A stretch of 29,625 nt of DNA from an uncultured Oscillospiraceae bacterium (lineage in GTDB: Bacteria; Bacillota; Clostridia; Oscillospirales; Oscillospiraceae): positions 1 through 29,625 of the forward strand of contig CAJUOT010000034.1 in NCBI GenBank assembly GCA_910588135.1. Direction: 5' to 3'. This document shows positions 23,731 through 29,625 of the stretch, in pieces. The stretch's first letter is position 1. Every line of letters starts with the position of its first letter. The position numbers and the translations under genes are program-made. The notes beneath the pieces were generated by a model. The model searched no databases and was not told where the DNA came from. It saw only the letters and a list, made by a program, of their open reading frames with translations.

Positions 23731-24993
23731 ATGGATGATATGGAGTCTCCTTTGCGCATTTCAGAACGGGTGAGGGCCCTGGCGGCCCAGGCGGAGCGGG
23801 AGCTGGAGGGCGAGTTTGCCCGCATCGGCGCAATCGCCCAGGCCAACAGCCAGCGGGTGCTGGCGGCGTTCCAGAAGCACCGGGTGGCGGAGGGTTATTT
23901 TGCCGGCACCACCGGCTACGGTTACGACGACCTGGGCCGGGACAAGCTGGACGAAATCTACGCCGATCTGTTTGGGGCGGAGGACGCCCTGGTACGAATC
24001 CAGTTTGTCAACGGCACCCACGCCATCGCCTGTGCCCTCTTCGGGGCGCTGAAGGCGGGGGATGTGCTGGTGTCCGCCGTGGGCGCGCCCTATGACACCC
24101 TGCTAGGGGTGGTGGGAGCGGCGGACAAGGGCCACGGCTCGCTGAAGGATTACGGCGTGGAGTACCGGCAGGTGGAGCTGAAGGACAATGCCCCGGACAA
24201 AGAGGGGCTGGCCCGGGCCGTCCGCGACCCCAGGGTGAAGGCAGTGCTCATCCAGCGCTCCAGGGGGTACGCCACCCGGGCGTCCCTGTCGGTGGATGAA
24301 ATCGGAGAGCTGTGCGCCATCGTGCGGAAAAATAATCCCAACGCCGCCATTCTGGTAGACAATTGTTACGGGGAGTTTGTGGAGGAGCAGGAGCCCACCC
24401 ATGTGGGGGCCGACCTGGCGGTGGGCTCCCTGATCAAGAACCCGGGCGGCGGTCTGGCCCCTACCGGGGCGTACATCGCCGGACGGCGGGATTTGGTGGA
24501 GGGGGCCGCCATGCGCCTCACCTGTCCGGGCATCGGCCGGGAGTGCGGTTCCACGCTGGGGAATAACCGCCTGCTGTACCAGGGGCTGTTCCTGGCCCCC
24601 CACACCGTGTCCCAGGCGGTGAAAACCGCCGTGTTCGCCGCCCGGCTCATGGAGCTTTTGGGCTATGAAACCGACCCCAGGTCGGATGCGGCGCGCCATG
24701 ACATCATCCAGATGATCCATCTGGGGGGACCGGAGGCGGTGCGCCGTTTTTGCAAAGGTATCCAGTCCGGCGCCCCGGTGGACTCCTATGTCACCCCGGA
24801 GCCCTGGGTTATGCCGGGGTACGACTGTCCCGTCATCATGGCGGCGGGTGCGTTCATCCAGGGGGCGTCCATTGAGCTGTCCGCCGATGCCCCCATGCGG
24901 GAGCCCTACACCGTCTATTTGCAGGGCGGGCTGACCTATGAGTCCGGCAAGACCGGTGTGATGCTGGCGGCGGAGGAGCTTCTGCGGGAGTGA
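23731..24993 (+). CDS. Methionine gamma-lyase / 'aluminium resistance' family PLP enzyme
   Basis: A 420-residue protein matching the family named Met_gamma_lyase (B. subtilis YnbB-like; also labelled aluminium resistance protein). This is a fold-type I PLP family related to Cys/Met metabolism enzymes. The probable Schiff-base lysine is Lys236 in GSLIKNPGGGLAPTG, the pyridine-nitrogen aspartate is Asp210 in ILVDNCYGEF, and YFAGTTGYGYDDLGRDKLD is a conserved N-terminal block. The reaction has not been firmly assigned for this family. ATG 23731 is used; ATG 23740 in frame is possible. It follows the third M42 gene by 22 nt. Confidence 0.9.
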   Translation: MDDMESPLRISERVRALAAQAERELEGEFARIGAIAQANSQRVLAAFQKHRVAEGYFAGTTGYGYDDLGRDKLDEIYADLFGAEDALVRIQFVNGTHAIACALFGALKAGDVLVSAVGAPYDTLLGVVGAADKGHGSLKDYGVEYRQVELKDNAPDKEGLARAVRDPRVKAVLIQRSRGYATRASLSVDEIGELCAIVRKNNPNAAILVDNCYGEFVEEQEPTHVGADLAVGSLIKNPGGGLAPTGAYIAGRRDLVEGAAMRLTCPGIGRECGSTLGNNRLLYQGLFLAPHTVSQAVKTAVFAARLMELLGYETDPRSDAARHDIIQMIHLGGPEAVRRFCKGIQSGAPVDSYVTPEPWVMPGYDCPVIMAAGAFIQGASIELSADAPMREPYTVYLQGGLTYESGKTGVMLAAEELLRE

Positions 24994-24995
24994 CG

Positions 24996-25025
24996 GCATA
25001 GGCCGAGCCGTTGGCCGCATACAGT
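24996..25025 (+). promoter_or_regulatory. Candidate sigma-E promoter for yunB
   Basis: GCATAGG (24996-25002), 15 nt, then CATACAGT (25018-25025), compared with the B. subtilis sigma-E consensus KMATATT-N13-15-CATACAHT. The -10 matches 7 of 8 and the -35 5 of 7. Initiation near 25032 falls just before the yunB ribosome site. B. subtilis yunB is sigma-E dependent, which supports the reading, but the match was found by eye. Confidence 0.45.
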
Positions 25026-25048
25026 GCCCCATAGGGGGTGATGACGGT

Positions 25049-25720
25049 ATGGCCGGCAGGTGGAAAGTCCTGTGCGCCGCGCTGCGGCGGGAGCGGCGGC
25101 TGACGGCGGCGCTGCTGCCGGTGGCGGCGGCGCTGGCGCTGGCCTGGGTGGTGCTCCACGGGGTGAACAGGAGGCTGCGCCCTGTGCTGGAGGCCGCGGC
25201 GGTGAGCCGGGCCACCAACCTGATAACCCAGGCAATCGATCTGGCGGTGGACAACTGCCTCCAGGAAAGCAATATGAACTACGGAGATTTTATCACGGTT
25301 TCCACAGACGAGGCGGGCAAGGTGGCGGCGCTCACCAGCAACACGGCGGCCAACAGCCGATTCAAACGGCAGGTGGTAGAAGCGGTCATCCGGCAGCTCA
25401 CCACCCTGGACAGCGACGCGTTGGGCGTCCCGCTGGGAACCCTCACCGGCCAGCCGCTGCTGTCCGGCGCGGGGCCGTGCGTCCGGGTCAGGGTTGGGTC
25501 GGTGGGGGAGGTCACCGCCGATTACGCCAATTCCTTTCACTCCGCCGGGGTGAACCAGACGGTGCACAGGATCTGCCTGGATATCACGGCCACGGTGCGG
25601 CTGTTTCTGCCGGGGGAGATTCTGCCGGTGTCCGTTTCCAGCAGCGTATGCGTGGCGGAAACCGTCATCGTGGGCGAGACGCCGGATACCTATCTTAACC
25701 TGGAAAAGGGGGCGGGCTGA
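25049..25720 (+). CDS. yunB: Sporulation protein YunB
   Basis: A 223-residue protein with a basic N-terminus, one membrane helix (about 19-37), then the YunB core: AAAVSRATNLITQAIDLAVD, VSTDEAGKVAALTSNTAANS and a C-terminal part with NQTVHRICLDITATVRLFLP and a final ETPDTYLNL. In B. subtilis, yunB is a mother-cell gene whose loss impairs sporulation; its biochemical function is unknown. ATG 25049 follows AGGGGGTGATG. A candidate sigma-E promoter lies just upstream, giving this gene a possible independent sporulation signal within the murD-ligA operon. ligA starts at the base after its stop codon. Confidence 0.92.
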   Translation: MAGRWKVLCAALRRERRLTAALLPVAAALALAWVVLHGVNRRLRPVLEAAAVSRATNLITQAIDLAVDNCLQESNMNYGDFITVSTDEAGKVAALTSNTAANSRFKRQVVEAVIRQLTTLDSDALGVPLGTLTGQPLLSGAGPCVRVRVGSVGEVTADYANSFHSAGVNQTVHRICLDITATVRLFLPGEILPVSVSSSVCVAETVIVGETPDTYLNLEKGAG

Positions 25721-27739
25721 ATGGATGAGAAAACCCGCGCCGCCGAATTGCGGCGGATGCTGAACGAGCACAACTACAACTATTATGTGTTGGACGCGCC
25801 CACCATTCCCGACTATGAGTATGACAGGCTGCTCCGGGAGCTCGAGAACCTGGAGAGGGCCTGCCCGGAGCTGGTTGCGCCCGATTCACCCACCCAGCGG
25901 GTGGGCGGCGAAGCGGTGGCCAGCTTCCAGCAGGTCGTCCACCGGGTGCCGCTGCAAAGCCTCCAGGACGTATTTTCGCCGGAGGAGCTGCTGGATTTTG
26001 ACCGCCGGGTGCGGGAAAGCGGGGCCGCACCGGAATACCTGCTGGAGCCCAAGGTGGACGGGCTTTCTGTGGCGCTGGAGTATGAGAACGGGATGTTTGT
26101 CCGGGGCGCCACCCGCGGGCGTGGCGATGTGGGGGAGGATGTCACGGAGAACCTCCGCACCATCCGGTCTATTCCGCTGAAGCTGGAGGGCGCCCCTGCG
26201 GAACTCATTGTCCGGGGGGAGGTATATATGCCCCGCAGGACCTTTGAACGGCTCAACGAGGAGCGGGAGCTGCGGGGAGAGAGCCTGTTTGCCAACCCCC
26301 GCAATGCCGCGGCGGGGGCGATGCGCCAGCTTGATCCCAAAGTTGCCGCCGCGCGGGGGCTGGACATGGTGGTGTTCAATATCCAGTACACCGACCGGGA
26401 GCCCTTTGAGACGGACAGCGCGGGGCTGGACTGGCTGCGCTCCCTGCGCTTCAAGGTGATCGACTACCGTGTGCTGTGCGAGATGGACGAGATTCAGGCC
26501 GCTGTTTTCCAGCTGGGGGACCAGCGGGAACAGTACCCGTTTGAGATCGACGGGGCCGTGGTGAAGGTGAACTCTCTGGCCCAGCGGGACGCGCTGGGGG
26601 AGACGGCCAAATTCCCCCGCTGGGCGGCGGCGTACAAATACCCGCCGGAGCAGAGGGAGAGCGTGGTGGAGGACATTGTCATCCAGGTGGGGCGCACCGG
26701 GGTGCTCACGCCAAAGGCGGTGGTCGCCCCCGTCAGGCTGGCGGGCACCACCGTCACAAACGCCACCCTCCACAACCAGGATTTCATCACGGAAAAGGAC
26801 ATCCGCATCGGGGATACCGTGGTGGTCCAGAAAGCGGGGGAGATTATTCCGGAAATTGTGTCCGTGGTAAAGGAGAAACGGCCTGAGGGGACAAGCCCCT
26901 ATCTGCTGCCCGCGGTATGCCCTGTGTGCGGCGCGGCGGTGGCCCGGGACGAGGACGGAGCCCACATCCGCTGCACCGGCGCGGAATGTCCCGCGCAGCT
27001 GCTGCGCAACCTGACCCACTTTGCCAGCCGGGATGCCATGGATATCGAGGGGCTGGGTCCCGCTGTGGTGAAGGGCCTGGTGGACGCGGGGATGGTCAAG
27101 ACCCCCGCAGATCTCTACCGGCTGGAAAAGGGCGGGGTGGCCAAGCTGGACCGCATGGGGAAAAAGTCTGCGGAAAACCTGCTGGCGGCCATTGAGCGCT
27201 CCAAGGGGAACGACCTGTCCAAGCTCCTGTACGCCTTTGGCATCCGGCAGGTGGGGCAGAAAGCGGGGAAGATTCTGGCCGCCCGGTTCGGCTCTCTGGA
27301 CGCTCTGGCCCAGGCCACTGAGGAGGAGCTCACCGCCATCGACGATGTGGGCGGCATCACCGCCAAGTACCTGACGGAATGGTTTGCCGCTCCCCAGAGC
27401 CGGCATCTCATTGCCGCCCTGAAGGAGGCGGGGGTGAATATGGAAAGCCAGGCTGTCCCGGTGGATGACAGGCTGGCGGGGATCACCTTTGTGCTCACCG
27501 GGGAGCTGTCCGGCAGCTCCCGCAAGGAGGCGGGGGAAAAGCTGGAGGCTCTGGGGGCCAAGGTGTCCGGCTCCGTGTCCAAAAAAACGGGATGCGTGGT
27601 GGCCGGAGAGGCGGCCGGCTCCAAGCTGAGGAAGGCCCGGGAGCTGGGCGTGCCGGTTTTCGACGAGGAGCAGTTCCTCATCCTGGTGGGTGAGCGGGAA
27701 GGTGACGCGGAAGCGCTGCTGGGGCTGCTGAAAAAATAG
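25721..27739 (+). CDS. ligA: LigA, NAD-dependent DNA ligase
   Basis: A 672-residue NAD+-dependent DNA ligase sealing nicks in replication and repair. Domain order: Ia domain (HNYNYYVLD, 17-25), adenylation domain with catalytic Lys111 (KVDGLS) and GRGDVGEDVTENLRTI (133-148), OB fold, a zinc finger with Cys400, Cys403, Cys418 and Cys423, tandem helix-hairpin-helix motifs (about 440-560), and a C-terminal BRCT domain (about 585-660, with GITFVLTGELSGSSR). Length is normal and all key residues are present. ATG 25721 abuts the yunB stop, so translation is probably coupled. Confidence 0.98.
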   Translation: MDEKTRAAELRRMLNEHNYNYYVLDAPTIPDYEYDRLLRELENLERACPELVAPDSPTQRVGGEAVASFQQVVHRVPLQSLQDVFSPEELLDFDRRVRESGAAPEYLLEPKVDGLSVALEYENGMFVRGATRGRGDVGEDVTENLRTIRSIPLKLEGAPAELIVRGEVYMPRRTFERLNEERELRGESLFANPRNAAAGAMRQLDPKVAAARGLDMVVFNIQYTDREPFETDSAGLDWLRSLRFKVIDYRVLCEMDEIQAAVFQLGDQREQYPFEIDGAVVKVNSLAQRDALGETAKFPRWAAAYKYPPEQRESVVEDIVIQVGRTGVLTPKAVVAPVRLAGTTVTNATLHNQDFITEKDIRIGDTVVVQKAGEIIPEIVSVVKEKRPEGTSPYLLPAVCPVCGAAVARDEDGAHIRCTGAECPAQLLRNLTHFASRDAMDIEGLGPAVVKGLVDAGMVKTPADLYRLEKGGVAKLDRMGKKSAENLLAAIERSKGNDLSKLLYAFGIRQVGQKAGKILAARFGSLDALAQATEEELTAIDDVGGITAKYLTEWFAAPQSRHLIAALKEAGVNMESQAVPVDDRLAGITFVLTGELSGSSRKEAGEKLEALGAKVSGSVSKKTGCVVAGEAAGSKLRKARELGVPVFDEEQFLILVGEREGDAEALLGLLKK

Positions 27740-27793
27740 AGAGGGGAGACCCATGGTGAAGGAGTTTGCGGTCCGGTCTGAGAGGGATGGGAG

Positions 27794-28555
27794 ATGAGCG
27801 CCCGTACACAGAGACGGCCCTGGCTGACCAGGGAGCGGCTGATTATCATTCTGCTGGCGGTACTGGCGGTGATGGTGATTGCCGCCGCGGTAGGGCTGTT
27901 TCTCAAGGGTTCGCTGACACTGGACAATCTGCTGGTGGAGCTGGGACTCAAGGAGCCAGCCGTGTCCATGGAGGAGATTCCCGACTATTCCGGCGAACCT
28001 TATGTAGTGCTGAACGACAACTGGCCGGAGTTCGGCGCGGAGGACCTGACACTGGAGGCCTTTGAGAACTACAGCGAGCTGGACGATCTGGGGCGATGCG
28101 GTACGGCCTTTGCTAACATCTGCCTGGAGATTATGCCCACCGAACCCCGGGGGGATATCGGGCAGGTGAAGCCATCCGGCTGGCAGACAGTGAAATACGA
28201 CTGCGTGGATGGAAAGTATCTGTACAACCGCTGCCACCTGATCGGCTACCAGCTGGCGGGGGAGAACGCCAACGAGAAAAACCTGATCACCGGCACCCGC
28301 TATATGAATGTGATGGGAATGCTTCCCTTTGAGAATATGGTGGACAGCTACGTGGAGGAGACGGCAAACCATGTGCTGTACCGGGTGACCCCTGTGTTTG
28401 AGGGGAGAAATCTGGTTGCCAGCGGGGTGCGGCTGGAGGCTTTCTCCGTGGAGGACGAAGGGGAGGGCCTGAGCTTTAACGTTTTTGTCTACAATGTCCA
28501 GCCCGGGGTGGTCATTGATTACGCCACGGGGGAGAGCTGGGAAGAGACGCCGTAA
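27794..28555 (+). CDS. Membrane-anchored DNA/RNA non-specific endonuclease (EndA-like)
   Basis: A 253-residue protein with an N-terminal membrane anchor (about 16-37) and an extracytoplasmic beta-beta-alpha-metal nuclease domain. The catalytic block is YNRCHLIGYQLAGENANEKN (from about 144), with general-base His148 and metal-site Asn in the N-x-x-N segment. Most relatives have R-G-H where this has R-C-H. The family includes the pneumococcal DNA-entry nuclease EndA and secreted scavenging nucleases, so roles in DNA uptake or nutrient DNA degradation are possible. ATG 27794 follows GAGAGGG by 7 nt. It overlaps (ATGA) a 14-codon frame at 27753-27797 that may couple its translation. Last gene before the terminator. 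Confidence 0.88.
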   Translation: MSARTQRRPWLTRERLIIILLAVLAVMVIAAAVGLFLKGSLTLDNLLVELGLKEPAVSMEEIPDYSGEPYVVLNDNWPEFGAEDLTLEAFENYSELDDLGRCGTAFANICLEIMPTEPRGDIGQVKPSGWQTVKYDCVDGKYLYNRCHLIGYQLAGENANEKNLITGTRYMNVMGMLPFENMVDSYVEETANHVLYRVTPVFEGRNLVASGVRLEAFSVEDEGEGLSFNVFVYNVQPGVVIDYATGESWEETP

Positions 28556-28564
28556 GGCGAAAAG

Positions 28565-28600
28565 CAGGCCCGTCCCGGGTTTTCGGGATGGGCCTGTTTT
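28565..28600 (+). terminator. Terminator of the murD-ligA-nuclease transcription unit
   Basis: A 13-pair stem (28565-28577 with 28584-28596, one G-T pair), GGTTTT loop, followed by TTTTC. Placed 10 nt after the nuclease stop. Confidence 0.88.
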
Positions 28601-28611
28601 CGGGGTGAGGG

Positions 28612-28815
28612 TTATTTATCAAAAGCGGGATTGGTGAAGTACACGTTTTTCTGGTCAAGCCGTTCTTTGGCCAGGGCAATGGCCTCGCCAAAGCGCTGGA
28701 AATGGACGATCTCGCGCTCCCGCAAAAAGCGGATGACGTTACTGACGTCCGGATCGTCGGACAGACGGAGGATATTGTCGTAAGTGAGGCGGGCCTTTTG
28801 CTCTGGTGCAATCAC
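28612..28815 (-). pseudogene. Truncated manganese catalase (CotJC-type), 3' remnant
   Basis: About 67 codons ending at the natural stop (28614-28612). The text EQKARLTYDNILRL...DDPDVSNVIRFLRERE...HFQRFGEA...NPAFDK is the conserved C-terminus of the manganese catalase/CotJC family, normally about 200 or more residues. The di-manganese helices are missing. The frame opens with a GTG (28815) that has no ribosome site, and a stop codon lies 14 codons further upstream, so no start is apparent. CotJC-type proteins occur in spore coats. The adjacent serine recombinase suggests that an integrating element split the gene, in which case the 5' part should lie at the element's other end. Confidence 0.82.
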
Positions 28816-28854
28816 GAAAGTGCAACTTTTTGCGAAAAACAGCGGAAAAAGGCG
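28806..28854. other. Probable element-chromosome junction (attachment site region)
   Basis: Catalase homology stops at about 28806. The 50 nt up to the next gene are AT-rich and contain GCG-A5 (28832-28839) and GCGG-A5 (28842-28850) in phase at about 10-11 nt, the kind of short repeat and bendable sequence found at recombinase sites. The exact crossover cannot be located without the other end of the element or an empty site. Confidence 0.45.
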
Positions 28855-29049
28855 CTAAATCGTGTCCGCAATGCAGTCAATTTTACGTTGAAGCCGCTCC
28901 AGGGTCTTTTGCAGCGCAACCCGGTCTACGTTCAGATTGCTGGCGGACAGACGGGCCAAAGCCAGCATCTGTTCCAGGGTGCGCTCGATTTCGTCTAACG
29001 CCTGGTCGATGGATTGGACGGATTTTTCTAATTCTTCAATGGGCTGCAT
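28855..29049 (-). CDS. Small coiled-coil protein downstream of the recombinase
   Basis: A 64-residue acidic, helix-rich protein (MQPIEELEKSVQSIDQALDE at the N-terminus, then heptad-like Leu/Ile spacing to the end). I do not recognise the family. ATG at 29049-29047 follows GGAG (29062-29059) by 9 nt, and the ribosome site touches the stop codon of the recombinase gene, so the two are cotranscribed. Small coiled-coil genes in this position are candidates for accessory or directionality proteins of the element, but nothing in the sequence proves that. An in-frame upstream extension to 29097 overlaps the recombinase and is unlikely. Confidence 0.7.
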   Translation of the reverse strand: MQPIEELEKSVQSIDQALDEIERTLEQMLALARLSASNLNVDRVALQKTLERLQRKIDCIADTI

Positions 29050-29062
29050 GGGGTTATGCTCC

Positions 29063-29623
29063 TTAAAAATTCCAGTGTATCTCAATGGGAACATCACGAG
29101 TGCCAGGGATGCGCTTACCTACAGTGATGTGGTCGATGAGGACTTCCACGATTTCTCGTGTTAAGTGTTCCAGGTTTACATACCGCTCCACCAGGGCCTT
29201 TCGGTTGTCTCCCACGGCAATCCTGTCCTCCAGCTCCGCCAGCTGCCGTTGGGCGTCCAGCAGGACACGCTCCAGCCGGGATTTCTCGGCGGAAAACTCC
29301 TTGGAGAGGGCGGAGAAGTCGCTGTCATTGAGTAGGCCCTTGACCTTATCCATGTATAAGTCCCGCAGTCCTTTGGTGTACTCGGCAATCCGCTTCTCGT
29401 AGGTAGAAAGGGTGTCCAGGAGCTGCCGTTTCTGGCCTTGTAGATTTTCGCAGAACTCGATACTCCGCTCCAGCTCGTCTTTGTCCAGATACACCGCCGC
29501 CAACCGGTTCAGTTCGTCAATCACCATCCGCTCCAGCTTTTCCACGGAAATAAAAGAGCCGACGCAGGCATCCTTTGCCACATGGCGGTTGGAGCATTGG
29601 AGGTAGTGCCGCCCGCGATTTTT
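29063..29623 (-). CDS. Large serine recombinase (TnpX/TndX-like), C-terminal part
   Basis: The frame is open from the window edge to TAA 29065-29063, about 186 residues. It begins in the recombinase zinc-ribbon region (RGRHYLQCSNRHVAKDACVG), followed by ISVEKLERMVIDELNRL, a long coiled coil (about 30-140 of the visible part, with EKRIAEYTKGLRDLYMDK) and the closing VEVLIDHITVGKRIPGTRDV. These are features of the C-terminal half of large serine recombinases of Tn4451/Tn5397-type transposons and related ICEs, which excise and integrate the element using a catalytic serine in the N-terminal domain, outside this window. Its position next to the split catalase gene fits an element terminus. Confidence 0.88.
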   Translation of the reverse strand, partial: KNRGRHYLQCSNRHVAKDACVGSFISVEKLERMVIDELNRLAAVYLDKDELERSIEFCENLQGQKRQLLDTLSTYEKRIAEYTKGLRDLYMDKVKGLLNDSDFSALSKEFSAEKSRLERVLLDAQRQLAELEDRIAVGDNRKALVERYVNLEHLTREIVEVLIDHITVGKRIPGTRDVPIEIHWNF

Positions 29624-29625
29624 GG

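Noticed and set aside
25886..28372. Very long open frame on the minus strand opposite ligA and the nuclease gene (828 codons)
   Set aside because: It lies antisense to two clear genes, has no recognisable motif, is rich in His/Arg/Gly/Pro, and reflects GC-rich codon bias on the other strand.
1..29625. CRISPR arrays, tRNA or rRNA genes
   Set aside because: No regularly spaced direct repeats of 23-45 nt, no tRNA-like cloverleaf with a T-loop GGTTCAANTCC-type core, and no rRNA sequence were seen.

Overview
The window looks like chromosome from a high-GC, endospore-forming Firmicute, most probably an Oscillospiraceae (Flavonifractor/Lawsonibacter-like) gut bacterium. This is an inference from the division and cell-wall (dcw) gene set, sporulation genes (YunB, a CotJC-type manganese catalase remnant), Gram-positive Shine-Dalgarno sites and strong GC3 bias. 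No taxonomic search was possible.

Positions 1-11300 hold a compact, rearranged dcw cluster on the plus strand: rsmH (3' end), ftsL, a class B penicillin-binding protein with two PASTA domains, a short degenerate Mur-ligase-like protein, mraY, ftsW, murG, murA, ftsQ, then ftsZ from its own sigma-A promoter and ended by a strong terminator. The usual murE/murF slot holds only the degenerate protein. The usual murD slot between mraY and ftsW holds a 170-nt gap with a hairpin. The real murD lies about 14 kb downstream.

Positions 11300-14735 hold a radical SAM (SplB/Rv2578c-like) gene, gluQ (glutamyl-queuosine tRNA-Asp synthetase) and guaB with a near-consensus promoter and a terminator. Positions 14734-16886 hold a minus-strand tetR-ABC ATPase-permease operon whose genes overlap by 4 nt (GTGA). 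A perfect inverted repeat covers the -35 of its promoter and suggests autorepression. A small lipoprotein gene (17103-17468) and a convergent histidine phosphatase-GNAT fusion gene (17509-18648) follow and share a bidirectional terminator.

Positions 18728-19173 hold the RNase P RNA gene (rnpB, minus strand). Its promoter is back-to-back with the murD promoter, and the two -35 hexamers overlap by 5 bp.

Positions 19242-28600 form one long, tightly packed plus-strand unit: murD, three consecutive M42 metallo-aminopeptidase paralogues, a PLP enzyme of the methionine gamma-lyase/'aluminium resistance' family, yunB (with a candidate internal sigma-E promoter), ligA and a membrane-anchored EndA-type nuclease, closed by a terminator.

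From about 28806 to the window end the sequence enters an integrated mobile element. A 3' fragment of a manganese catalase gene is cut off next to a small coiled-coil gene and the C-terminal part of a large serine recombinase (minus strand, running off the window). The element probably inserted into the catalase gene.
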